A stretch of 64,000 nucleotides of DNA, from NCBI GenBank assembly GCA_001465935.1, contig LNKV01000005.1, positions 496,001 through 560,000 on the forward strand, written 5' to 3'. Numbering within the stretch: position 1 is the first letter of the stretch; each line of letters opens with the position of its first letter. Shown here piece after piece: positions 47,006 through 57,339 of the stretch. A model generated the notes under the pieces. That model searched no databases. It saw nothing but the letters and a program-made list of their open reading frames with translations, and had not been told where the DNA came from. Source of the DNA: Clarireedia homoeocarpa (Eukaryota > Ascomycota > Leotiomycetes > Helotiales > Rutstroemiaceae). The position numbers were made by a program, and so were the translations under genes.

Positions 47006-47696
47006 CTAAGCCCTAACCTCCTTCCCTACCGGTACCGCCCCCGTATCCAGCATCAAATCCCTCCTCCTCCCGTCAAACCTCACCAAATTCCTCTTATACG
47101 GATGCGCCTCCCCCTCAAAGGCCTTCAACCTTGCCAACCGATTATCCCGCAACCTATTCTTCGGCAGCATTCCCGAAACCGCCTTGCGGAGCACCTCTGC
47201 CCCGCCCAGCTTCGCCATCAGCCCTTCCATGCTGATTTCCTTCAGGCTGCCGGGCCGCGTGTTGTGTCGGTAGTATTTCTTCTGGTAGAGCTTCTTGCCC
47301 GTCGTGTGCAGAGAGGAACAGTTGGTTACGACGACGTAGTCGCCGCAATCGGTGGAGGGGTCGAAGATGGGCTTGTGTTTACCCATGAGGAGGGTTGCGA
47401 TGCGCGAGGCGAGGCGGCCGAGGGAGGGGGGGGTGATTTCGCTGGGGAGGGGGCCGGTGGGGGAGGGGCGCGGGCGGAGGGTCGAGAGGGGGAGGTGAGG
47501 TGCTGAGGCGGATATGTGGTGCCAGGTGCGGGAGTAGGCTAGTTTGGTCTGGGGGGATGGTGAGGTTAGTTATAGTGTATACTTGCTTGCTTGTGGTTGA
47601 TTGATTGATTGATTGATTCAATTTTGATTCTCAGTCAAAGCGGAGAAATTAAATGCATAACATGCAGAAACTTACAAATCCATTGGTCTGCGACAT
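47006..47696 (-). CDS. MRPL23: Mitochondrial ribosomal protein uL13m
   Basis: Exons 47696-47676 (21 nt: MSQTNGF) and 47548-47006, with a 127-nt intron (GTAAGT...CCCCCCAG). The product is 187 aa. It belongs to the large subunit of the mitochondrial ribosome. Conserved uL13 features: TKLAYSRTWHHI, LGRLASRIATLLMGKHKPIF, CGDYVVVTNCSSLHTTGKK, KKYYRHNTRPGSLKEI, and GMLPKNRLRDNRLARLKAFE followed by HPYKRNL. The segment LPLSTLRPRPSPTGPLPSEI between the N-terminus and LGRLAS is Pro-rich and longer than minimal bacterial L13. Without the tiny first exon the frame would start at the internal MGKHKP, losing the conserved N-terminal motif, which is why I accept the split start. It is divergent from CCS1 across 371 bp. 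Confidence 0.94.
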
Positions 47697-48067
47697 CGTG
47701 AATGCTTAGACGTCACTGCGACCAGCGACTACACCGATGCGCGAAATTGGAAGAAAAGGAGAGACGTCACAGTCGTTGTCGTCGTCAAGCTTGACTGAGC
47801 TGCTCCAACCTCGAAATCGTGGAATGTGGTTCTAGATGCCAAGACAATTTTTTGCAGCGGAGGTTTATGATTGGCTGGGCCGTTTCGCTCTCTTTCGGCT
47901 CGAGGATGGTTCGGCCGGATTTCAAAGCAGTCATTGTTGCCCCACGTTTGGATGATGTGAATGTACTTGAATTTCTTTGAGTTTTTTTTGTCTTTAGATA
48001 TTGATATATCTGGTCCATACATAGGTGTTTAGGATATCGTTGCAAACTCCAAAGCTCATCTGGCAAA
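47697..48067. promoter_or_regulatory. Shared divergent promoter MRPL23/CCS1
   Basis: 371 bp between two divergent ATG codons. Contains GTCGTTGTCGTCGTC-type trinucleotides near 47775 and an AT-rich stretch near 47980-48010. Core elements for both genes must lie here. No further site is assigned. Confidence 0.55.
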
Positions 48068-49074
48068 ATGGTCATCACAACTCCCTTTCAGGTTCGTCGA
48101 CTTCTCACTCGTCGGGTCCTTTCCGCTCTATCACGTGCCATCCAATACATTTCATTTGAACAGTAACTAATGAACAATAGACGCAATTCGCTGTCCCTAT
48201 GACATGCGAATCCTGCATAAAAGACATCAAAGGGTCATTGTTCCAGTTGAGCGGGATCCAAAAAGTTGAAGCAAGCCTCAAGGATCAACTCGTTACCATC
48301 GAAGGAACAAGTTCGTATCTCACCCTCACCCTTCGCTAAACAAACACTGGAGGATTTGTGACTGATGTATCGGCACGAACAGCTGCTCCTTCTGCTATTG
48401 TACGAGCTATTGAAGCTACGGGTCGAGATGCTATTCTGAGGGGTTCGGGGAACACTGATGGTACGTTTCGTTACATTCTCATGAGCTTTTGTGTCAATTT
48501 TGGTTACTGCGAACTCTTCGTTTTTGACCTCGTTTGCTGGTGTTTGGGATGGTTTTACTAAGTGCGGCGTAAAGGTGCGGCTGTGTGTATTCTCGAGACA
48601 CATGACCAGACGGTGTCAAACAAGGTACGAGGGTTAGTGAGAATGGTACAAGTTTCTCCTAGTTTAACACTCTTCGATCTTACGATCCGGGGGTTGCAGG
48701 AGGGGGAATATTGGGCGACTATTCGACAAACAGGTGATATTTCGAATGGTGCGATATCAACTGGCGGCCTATGGAAAGGGGAAGATGCGGCCAAACCAAA
48801 GGGCGTGTTAGGTGCAGTCACGGTAGGAAAGAATGGTATGGGAAGTGTGTTTTTAGACAAGCCTATTCAGATATGGGAGATGATTGGAAGAGGGATGGTT
48901 GTTTCAAGACAGCATGAGGGTGATCAAAAGTTTGAGAAGAATGATGAGAACACACTCGTGGGTGTTATAGCGCGGAGCGCCGGCGTATGGGATAATGATA
49001 AGACTGTGTGTTCTTGCTCAGGCAAGACGTTGTGGCAGGAGAGGAAGGATGAGGTCAGCAAGGGTATGCTCTAA
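48068..49074 (+). CDS. CCS1: Copper chaperone for superoxide dismutase
   Basis: Four exons: 48068-48091 (24 nt), 48181-48310, 48383-48460 and 48575-49074, total 732 nt (243 aa), phase-consistent, introns 72-114 nt. Domain 1 is heavy-metal-associated with the copper site MTCESC (C17, C20) in FAVPMTCESCIKDIKG. Domain 2 is SOD1-like but lacks a full active site (GLVRMVQVSPSLTLFDLTIR, GDISNGAISTGGLW, GAVTVGKNGMGSVFLD, GVIARSAGVWDNDKTVCSC). Domain 3 carries the essential CxC (CSC, ~223-225) followed by GKTLWQERKDEV. It loads Cu(I) into Cu/Zn-SOD and forms its disulfide in cytosol and mitochondrial intermembrane space. The domains are those of yeast Ccs1, with unusually split 5' exons. Confidence 0.96.
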
Positions 49075-52000
49075 TCATGTATCGGACGATCGTGCAATAA
49101 ATGATACGACCGAGTAACTATCTCGAATGATGAATTGCGTAAGAAGCTTACTTCCTTCCCGCACGCGCTTTGATTCCTATACGTATGCCCATGTGTGAAC
49201 AGTGGGCTGTACAATGTGTACAAAAGAAGCAATTCTGGAGAAAAAATGAAGGAGTGTTCCATGCCAGGACCTGTCAAAACCTTATGGGGGCAGTACAAGT
49301 CTCCTGTCAATCGATAAGCCTTGGTGCGTTTCATGACCTTTCATCTACCGACTGCGGTTCCTCCTTTCCCACGGACTCCAAACGGCTTGCGCGAGGGTGT
49401 GGTGGTGGTCAATTCCAAGCGCAGACTGTTGTGAATCGCGGGAACGAAAGCCCATATGTATAATGATCTCATCATATTCCTTGTGGAGGGCTGAGAATTT
49501 CTCATGGTGTCTTTGATCCCCAAGACGACATCCTACCAACCAAGCCCTGGCCCAACAGAGTCGTCTACCTAGATCTTCACATATCTCGTTCTAATATCAT
49601 CGATCGATGGTCTAGAACTGCCCTTAATCTTCTTCGAAGTTTCGAAGTTGGGATGTAGAAATGTAAAAGATTATGCTCTGCTCTCATGCGGAACAAAGGT
49701 AGTGTGAAATTTGAACAAATTATACCATACTGAAGGCTGTTAAGATCCAGCATATCATAGAATATTTCCTTCTGCAAACCGTTGAGTGTGCGGCGCACGG
49801 GAATTCCAAAACAAGGTGAGGTTCAAGCGAGTTTCGTCCCATCGTCAAAGATCCTCCCTGAGACTGGCCAAGCTTCCTGCAATACGCTCTGTTCAATGCT
49901 TATCCGATTAGATCTGATTAGACTTTGGTGGTTTGGTGGTGAATTGCTTTTTGCAGGATCTTCATTTGAACCCGGATATTGGAGTCGTAACTGAAGTGCG
50001 TGGCTATCTGTGAACCATTCGGTGTCACCTTTGTCGGTGGTATTGCCCAGAGATGGTAAAGATGACGATCTGCTCCGAATAATGGTTAGTCTGGAGCTTC
50101 ACTATTTCCTGTTTGGTTGAGCCACGATATGGAAATGCACAGATAGTCGGGTAGTATCAAATGTAATTGATGGTTTCGCCGAATGCCAATACCAATTATA
50201 TCAAGTCGAACATGCCAAAAGCGCAGAGAGAACTTGGCATATTGCTGGATGCCCAATTGTCGAGGTCCGATAGAGCGGTATAAGGTCTGGTAGGGTCTGG
50301 TAAGGTCCGGTAAGCTCCAGGATAATGAGCTATGAGCTATGAATAGTTACGCAACATCACAAGATCAGAAGAGATATATATACTTTTGTTTTTACGTCGA
50401 ATAGCAGTGCAGCTACGTAGACTATTGAATCACTCCCGCTGCAAGTCAATTCACAATTTCACACGCTGTCCAACATCTGGCGGAGGGCATTTTGTGATGT
50501 GCTGTGCTGTGCTATGCAGAATATCACGGACATAGAAACGCAAGAGGGCAAGAAAAAGGAAGTGGAGAAATAAGGCGGAAAGCACAGACGAAGCAGAAAG
50601 AACTTTTAGGCGCCCTGGGATAAAAAGTTACAGAAGCGTACGAGGTAACTAGAACTATCAATTCTCGACCATCCAATCGGCATCCGTAGGGGGCCTCTTG
50701 GAACACTTGCTGCTTTGAATGCTTGAGATTTACATCTTAGCGAATCTCATCGGGGTTTCGCAAGCAGTTGATGCAGTCAACCATATGGCTATCAGGGATT
50801 GCAATTCCCACGAGTTTTTGGGTTATTCCATGAATGCGTGGGTTGTTGGTTTTTGGGCCCTTTCATGAGCTCTCTGGTGGGAGGTGACCCGGCGCATTTG
50901 GATTCCTCCTAACCTCGCATGCGGCCGGGTCACCGCAAAAAAGCATCATCGGAGCGTTACGGACAGGGTGTACGACTGCACTGGCATGCCCTGCCCAGTT
51001 TGTTAGATGTTGAAGCAGCGCCAGACAGGGGGCTACTTGGGGGATCAAATCGGAGGCTCGGGGAGAGTGATGTATGCGGAGATGATTTTATACAACGGCT
51101 CAGGTACAGGTAGCTACGAGAAGGGCAACAGAGCAGGACAGCTTATGAATTCATGAGATGGATTAAACGAGCATCTGGGAGGTATCTGGGAGGTATCTGG
51201 GAGGACGTCTAGTCGCGCCTAGTCTTGATATAACTGCACATGTTACTCCTGCATGCATGGAAGTTTCTTAATCCGACCCATTATACGAAGTATTGCAATT
51301 GTATTGCTCTCCTAACACGATTTGTGAGACTTGCGAGTGCTAGACAACCAGGTGCCGTGCGAAGTAGCCCGTTAAGACAAGAGCGACTAGGAACCCCTCG
51401 CCCCTCGCCCTCGCCCTCGCCCTCCCCCTCGCCCTCCCCCTCGCCCTCCCCCTCCTTGACTGCATCCACTTTTAGCGAGTTACAACTTGCAAGCACAAGC
51501 CCCTCTAACCACTAGCAGACGCTCGATCAGAGACATGTGTATCCATATCCATCCCCACATGCCCAGTCTGTTCCTGTTGCTCCCAAGTGCATGGCTGGGT
51601 TTCTGTAAAAGAATAGCAAAAAGCAGCAGAAGCCGGAAGCTGGAAGCCAGAAGCAGCCATACGACATACGAAGTGGTGTAGTAGCAGAAGTACTAGCCGC
51701 CGCCAATTCGATTTGGTCTTACTTCGTACGCAGTCATCGGGCTACCAAGTACATCCACTCATTTATCCCTCGTCCTGTCAAGACAAGCTGCTAGCCAGCG
51801 ATTGTACCTTACATTTCCACCATCCAATTCGTTTCGGTGCTTCTTCCTTTTTGTCTTCTTGCATATCACCGTCACACTCCTTGTCACCAACATATCCATA
51901 ATCGCTTTACTTGTCCCGGACCAGGTATTCTTGTCGTTTTTTCTCCTGCGGAGGATTGATCCATCACTCAACCGGTCCATCAGTCCACCAGTCCATCAGT

Positions 52001-52519
52001 CCATCTTTCGCTATCGTACGAATTAATCCTATTTCCCTCTCTAATCGCGAGATTCGGAAACTACTCGTCCCCACGTTCCTTCAAAGTGCCCTACGCCACT
52101 TCAATCCTCCCCCGTAAGCCCTTACGATCAACCACTAAATTAATAGCGAAGGAGCCCCGAAAGAAAAACCCGCCGATCCACAATCGCCAGCCGCTCGCTG
52201 ATAACCGCCCCATACAGCAGTAGACACTCAGTACACACAAAGAATTAATACCCAGTCTTTGAAGACGCATTCACCATCGCTGGACGGTATTTTTCGAAGA
52301 ACACTTATTACAAACACGAGGTGCATCGGAGAGGGTAGCCAGTCACAAAAAAAAGCGAGCAACTTCGCACGGCATATACCAAAAGCACAACATAGATCTT
52401 ATTTACACGACTTGATCGCTGGTCGCTCACGAAGGCGACCAGCCACGGACGAACTTTCTACATACATATTTTTACATACATACATACATACATATAATTA
52501 TTGAGGAGGAAAAGCCGCC
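49075..52519. other. Gene-free 3.4 kb ending in the noxR leader
   Basis: 3' UTR of CCS1, then no supported gene. Short repeats: TCTGGTA-type at 50285-50325, GGTATCTGGGA at 51175-51205, CCCTCG hexamers at 51397-51455, TCCATCAGTCCA at 51978-52005. The last ~600 bp are CT-rich and probably the promoter and long 5' leader of noxR. Confidence 0.5.
52418..52443 (+). promoter_or_regulatory. Perfect 9-bp stem-loop in the noxR 5' region
   Basis: GCTGGTCGC (52418-52426), an 8-nt loop, then GCGACCAGC (52435-52443): a perfect, GC-rich inverted repeat 77-102 nt before the noxR ATG. If transcribed it forms a stable leader hairpin; if upstream of the start site it could be a palindromic protein-binding site. 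Confidence 0.6.
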
Positions 52520-54477
52520 ATGTCTCTGAAACAGGTCAGTGAGGGAGCAGAAAGAAGAAGGGGCGGGTTTTTCAAGAAGATCCGTCGAGGTACTGACTAC
52601 CGTTGCAGGAAATCGAGACTTGGGTCGCTGCCCTCGCTCGTTACGATAATAATGAGTTCGACGAGGCGTTGAAGGAGTTTGATGGAATCTCAGATACCTC
52701 CAAGATCCTCTTCAACTGTGGTGTTATCCATGCGACACTGGGGGAGCATGAAAAAGCGGTTCGTACTTTACATTCCTTAGCAAGACTACACCCCTCGGGG
52801 CAGATTCTAATTCACCACAGGTCGAATGTTACCAAAAGGCAATCCGTCTAGACCAGTACCTGGCCGTGGCCTATTTCCAACAGGGAGTGTCGAATTTCCT
52901 GGTGGGTGACTTCGAGGAGGCTTTGGCAAATTTCAACGATACGCTACTATATCTGAGAGGAAACAACATGATCGATTACGCTCAGCTTGGCCTGCTATTC
53001 AAGCTATATTCTTGCGAAGTATTGTTTAATCGTGGACTCTGCTATATCTATTTGCAGCAGAAGGAGGCAGGAATGCAGGATTTTTCATTCGCTGTCAAGG
53101 AGAAGGTTGTGGAAGATCACAATGTAATCGATGAGGCAATTCGTGATGAAGCCGAGGTATGGACTTCCATTATGTGAGATCCCGCGATGACTGTCTAATT
53201 TTGATCAGGGCTACACAGTTTTCTCGATACCAGTAGGAGTCGTCTACAGACCGAACCAGGCCAAGGTCAAGAACTTGAAGACGAAGGATTACTTGGGTAA
53301 GGCTCGGTTGGTTGCTGCATCTGATCGTGCGAATGCCTTCACTGGATTTGCTGGTTCCGAATTAAAGAATGTAAGTTGGGGAATTTTGGGTATGGTGGGT
53401 GTATAGGTAGCTGACTTCTTTAGGCTGTCGCAACGGTTAAGGATGACCGACCTGTAGAGAACTTGTCTTATGCTGCAACCAATCTCGTAAAGCCAAATCT
53501 TTCGAGTAAGAGACAGCAATCGGAGCCCCCGCTTAACAGAAACGTATTCCCACCTACGCCACCACCTGAGGCAGAGAAAGTTACTGGTCCTCCACCGATG
53601 AGTCGCGGAGCTTCTGTTCGAAATGGAACGAAGCCGATGCTCGCAAAACTGAACATCGAGAAAGCACGGCCAATGGAAGGTTATGAGATCCGTGATAATG
53701 CAAGAAGTCCCCCGGATGCAAGAAGTCCCCCGGATGCAAGAAGTCCCCCGGACGCAAGACCTAGACTTGGAACACAACGAACAGCATCAGAACCGAGAGG
53801 ACCAGCATCAAGACAGTATTCTACGAAAAGATCAGAATCTCGCTCAAGGCAACAGCCCAGAAGGATGCCACCTACGCAAGAGGAAGATGACTACCCCGAA
53901 GATCTTTATGACATGTACAGTGCAAGAAATTCCGGTGGACGAAGTAAACGCTCAACTCGCAACCGATATATCGAAGAGGAAGACGAGTACGCAAGCGACT
54001 ATGACGAGGGTTCGTTCGACGAGGACGAATTTGAAATGGTCAACAGCCGTCCTCCACCGCCTTCTCGATCACGCACCACCTCGTCAGTCAACGGTGGTGG
54101 TGGTGGTCGGGGTAGCTCGCGCCAACCCGAGATCCGCAAAATCCGTGTCAAGGTCCATGCCGATGATGTTCGCTATGTCATGATCGGCACCGCGATCGAA
54201 TACCGTGATTTCGTCAACAAGATCAAGGAAAAATTCGGCATGCGGGACAGTTTCAAGATCAAGGTTCGAGACGAGGATGTGCCAAATGGTGATATGATCA
54301 CGATGGGTGATCAGGATGATTTGGATATGGTTATTCAAAGTGTCAAGACAGACGCGAAGAGAGAACGCTTGGATATGGGGAAGATGGAAGTAAGTTTTTT
54401 TTTATATCCTTAGTCCCTTTTTCGATGTTATTCCGCATACTTACATTAAATCGCAGGTTTGGATAGTGAACGTATGA
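52520..54477 (+). CDS. noxR: NADPH oxidase regulatory subunit NoxR (p67phox-like)
   Basis: Six exons: 52520-52534 (15 nt, MSLKQ), 52609-52758, 52821-53156, 53209-53370, 53424-54389 and 54457-54477, giving 549 aa with all phases 0. The ATG sits in GCCGCCATGT, a strong start context. Residues ~6-165 form TPR repeats (IETWVAALARYDNNEFDEAL, ILFNCGVIHATLGEHEKAV, YLAVAYFQQGVSNFLVGDFE, VLFNRGLCYIYLQQKEAG) that bind Rac-GTP. The next segment (GYTVFSIPVGVVYRPNQAK) is the activation-domain region. A disordered Pro/Ser/Arg linker carries a three-fold 18-bp repeat (ARSPPD). A C-terminal PB1 domain (~457-549) has the basic KIRVKVHADDVRYVMIG and the acidic OPCA segment DEDVPNGDMITMGDQDDL. NoxR activates NoxA/NoxB in filamentous fungi for sexual development, polarity and symbiosis or virulence. 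No SH3 domain is seen, as usual in fungi. Confidence 0.96.
53698..53760 (+). repeat. 18-bp coding repeat in noxR linker
   Basis: Three near-perfect copies of GCAAGAAGTCCCCCGGAT, encoding (ARSPPD)3, in the disordered linker between the activation domain and PB1. Expansion or contraction would keep frame. Confidence 0.85.
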
Positions 54478-55376
54478 CAACGGGGCGTATGAATGAGGGG
54501 GAGCCAGTTAAGCAAGCAAGCATTCGAGAAAGATAATGATGAACGTTGATGACGACGACGATTTAAGAATGTGTTTGAGCATTACATTATATCTCTTATT
54601 TTCTATTCATTTATTTGGGTACTATCAAGTAGTTGAAAAGATCTTTTTGTCATGTATGTTTTTCTCTTTTGGTCTAAGAGTATTTTTTGGACAAACAGCA
54701 CCGGTGGTCCTTTTTTTTTTTTTTCTTTCTTCTTTCTTTTATTTTGTTGGCTTCTTGATACCATATTATCTACATAGCAGTCTATCTATCTATGTCTCTA
54801 TTTAGCGGAATTTAAAGAATGATTTTACTTTAACTTGATCTGGTTCTTTTACCTGTATGCATATTTGGTGTTGGAGAGATAGATGGATGAGTAGATGCGT
54901 GGATGGGTAAAGAGTAGGGAAGGGGAAAGGGGAAGGGAAACGGAAAGGGTGTGAGAAAGGGGATGTAAATGAATAGAGATTATATTTTGTTCGTTTTTTT
55001 GTTTGGCTGGGGTAGGACGAAAGAGAAGGGGGAGGGGAAGGGGGGGATGTTTTGCTGAATACGTTATGGGTTGATATGAAGACAGTTTATTGATTTATTT
55101 TTTGGGGGTTTCGGGCTTGGCTATTGAGCGTTTTGTACAGTACTATGCTGCCTCAGTGCTCTTGTTGATTGACCAATTCAACTTTGGACCTGCGGTTGAG
55201 CTGTGAATTACTCCATTTGTTGGTGCTGTTAAATGATGGCATGTATACTGACCAGCATATCTATTTGTCTCTTGCGTTTTTGTTGAATCAGATTACTAGA
55301 AATCTCTTCCATCCTATCCCTCCTCTCTAGATAACGTCCACCTGCACCTCCCACTTCACCTCCCCCTCCACCCCAC
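54478..55376. other. Convergent spacer noxR/hemerythrin gene
   Basis: 3' UTRs of two convergent genes. T-rich and G-rich runs (T-run at 54713-54725, GGGGAAGG-type at 54918-54950 and 55027-55050). No gene or structured repeat recognised. Confidence 0.5.
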
Positions 55377-56312
55377 TCACATCGGCATCCTCCTCATCTC
55401 CTCCTTCGACCAATACTTCCTCATATTCTCCGCCCCCAGCGTCTTCACCTCCTGGTCTAAATGCGTCCACAGCACCTCCCCCCAAGTATCCATTTTCTCC
55501 CCCAGGGTCCTCAAACTCAGCTCCGTCTCGCCGCTCCTGCACTGCTCCAGATACTCCTGGAACGCGTCCATCCCCGCATGTATCTCCTTATGCTGCCGCA
55601 GCAGCTCCGCCGTATTGCGAAACTCGGGCATCTTCTTCGCCAGCACGGGGAATATGTGTTGTTCCTCGATCGAGTGGTGCGTGTGCAGGTGGGAGCAGAA
55701 TTGCAAGCCGGTTTGGAGGAATTGCCGGAGAGAGAGATTTTTGGGCCGGGCATTGGTGCGGGTCGCAGTGTGGAGGAGCGTCCAGGCTTGCCGGAAGTGG
55801 TTGTGCTGGTTGGGGCGCAAAGAAGTTAGCATGTGCGGGATTTGAAGAGAGGGTTGGAGCATTTTGACAGCTCGTGGGCCGACTGAGGGAAATGAGCGTT
55901 GGCTGGGAATGGGGAATATACTTACAAAGTACTCCATATGATCAGCCATAGAGTTATACACCTGAAAATCCGCGGCACTTAATTTTGGGAGGGGCTCTTC
56001 CTTCTTCTCCTCCTTCGGTACATCTTCCTTTGCAGATTCTTTCAAGGCTTCTTCCCGTTTCTCATTCTTGCATAGCATCTCTGTTTCCTTTTCTGCAGGC
56101 TCTGACAAGCGCTCAATCTCTTCTCTGGAAGACTCTGTATTTGCGTCTGTCATGTTGAGAGCGATGGGTTGCGACTGGGACTGTAGGGAAGTGGACTGGC
56201 TGAAAGGTCGGATGTAGTTGCAATTGAGATATTTGAGTGGAAAGCGTAGATGCCGTTTGATTATCCGGGGTGGATATGATATACAGAAACGAGCGGAGAA
56301 AAGAACGCGCAT
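55377..56312 (-). CDS. Hemerythrin HHE-domain protein, possible mitochondrial form
   Basis: Exons 56312-55926 and 55805-55377. The 120-nt intron (GTAAGT...TGCTAAC...ACCAG) is a multiple of three, so it is hidden in an open frame, but splicing restores the family motif MEYFHNHFRQAW. The product is 271 aa. The first ~50 residues (MRVLFSARFCISYPPRIIKR, then RPFSQS) are basic, free of acids and look like a mitochondrial presequence. An internal start MTDANTESSRE (residue 54) would give a cytosolic form. After an acidic/Lys-rich helix (~55-110) the four-helix HHE domain supplies the metal ligands: ADHMEYFHNHF, HTHHSIEEQHIFPVL (~170-184), LLRQHKEIHAGMDAF, and VLWTHLDQEVKTL. Such domains bind a di-iron centre with O2 or NO; the fungal role is unproven. 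Known relatives act in iron or nitrosative stress. Confidence 0.9.
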   Translation of the reverse strand: MRVLFSARFCISYPPRIIKRHLRFPLKYLNCNYIRPFSQSTSLQSQSQPIALNMTDANTESSREEIERLSEPAEKETEMLCKNEKREEALKESAKEDVPKEEKKEEPLPKLSAADFQVYNSMADHMEYFVSIFPIPSQRSFPSVGPRAVKMLQPSLQIPHMLTSLRPNQHNHFRQAWTLLHTATRTNARPKNLSLRQFLQTGLQFCSHLHTHHSIEEQHIFPVLAKKMPEFRNTAELLRQHKEIHAGMDAFQEYLEQCRSGETELSLRTLGEKMDTWGEVLWTHLDQEVKTLGAENMRKYWSKEEMRRMPM

Positions 56313-57339
56313 TGAAGATGCAGATACATGATGGCTATGGCGGCGGCGGCGGTAGTAGTAGTGATTGTGCTAGGTAGAGGTGCTTAGCAAATGCTGACCA
56401 TTTTTTATTTTTCGGATTGTTAATCGGTTGGTCGGTATTTGACCCGGCGATAAGATAAGATTATGTATCCGAATTGGTTGGTGGGGTGAAGATCCTATTC
56501 GAGCTATTGTAGCGAGTGTACGAAGTAGGTTAGTTTAAACTGCTATGGCTTTTAAGTCTTAATACGAAGTATGCTAAGTCTGTTTTAATGTATTCCATCC
56601 TATGAAGGCTTGATTTATACTTGTCTCCTCATATACAAGGTCCCCTTGAAAGATCCAAGTTAATCTTCATACTAGAAGTGCAAGATCAGAGATCTCTCGA
56701 TCCGGGAACTAGTCAATTACCATTGAGATGGTTCTCCAGGCAGATCGTGACGATATGACTTGTAGTTCAAGTACCTCACCATGTCTCCTTCCCTACTCTT
56801 CTTTGATATGTACTGGGATAAGCCACTCCGCATCTGCAGTGAACCTGTGGACCGTACCGCCTGCAGGAAACGTCAACCTCGCTCTAGCATAAGCGGGTCA
56901 ACGTCTATTCCTTCAATCTCACCTCATGTTGGTGCCAAATATGGAACAAAGCGTTGCGCTCATGTTAGCCACGATGGAAATATCCCACTTCGGGAGAAAG
57001 CTTAAGGTATGCCCTGGACTAGCGCGCTATTATGGCTCTCTTAAAGATCATGCGGAGTGAGATCATCTGTGTTACCAGCAGCTTTCGGTTTCTTTGCGTG
57101 TGAGATTTGTACCCCGGCCGGCATCGCAGTGCTCAGGATGCACTTTCCGATATAGTCACTCGGAGCTCTTTTATTGTGGTTCCACTAGGTAGTTCACAAT
57201 GTATCAATAACTTATAACTTCTGTACATTTTCGTCCTTACTTAGACTTTTGGCTCCGTATATATCATTATTCTCTTACATAGACACATACATTACAATTA
57301 GTAGCATAGCTAGAGCTACCCAGCTCCCCAACCCTCACC
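56313..57339. promoter_or_regulatory. Divergent region, hemerythrin gene and GT8 gene
   Basis: 1.0 kb between divergent starts. GGCGGCGGCGG and GTAGTAGTAG trinucleotide runs at 56339-56360 lie in the hemerythrin leader. Scattered TACGAAGTA pentanucleotide-like motifs (56520, 56563) are a motif seen elsewhere in the window. No gene called; the frame at 56781-57005 has no family signature. Confidence 0.45.

Noticed and set aside
47102..47506. 134-codon plus-strand frame
   Set aside because: Antisense of conserved mitochondrial uL13 coding sequence.
55461..55845. Plus-strand frames opposite the hemerythrin gene
   Set aside because: Antisense of the conserved HHE domain.
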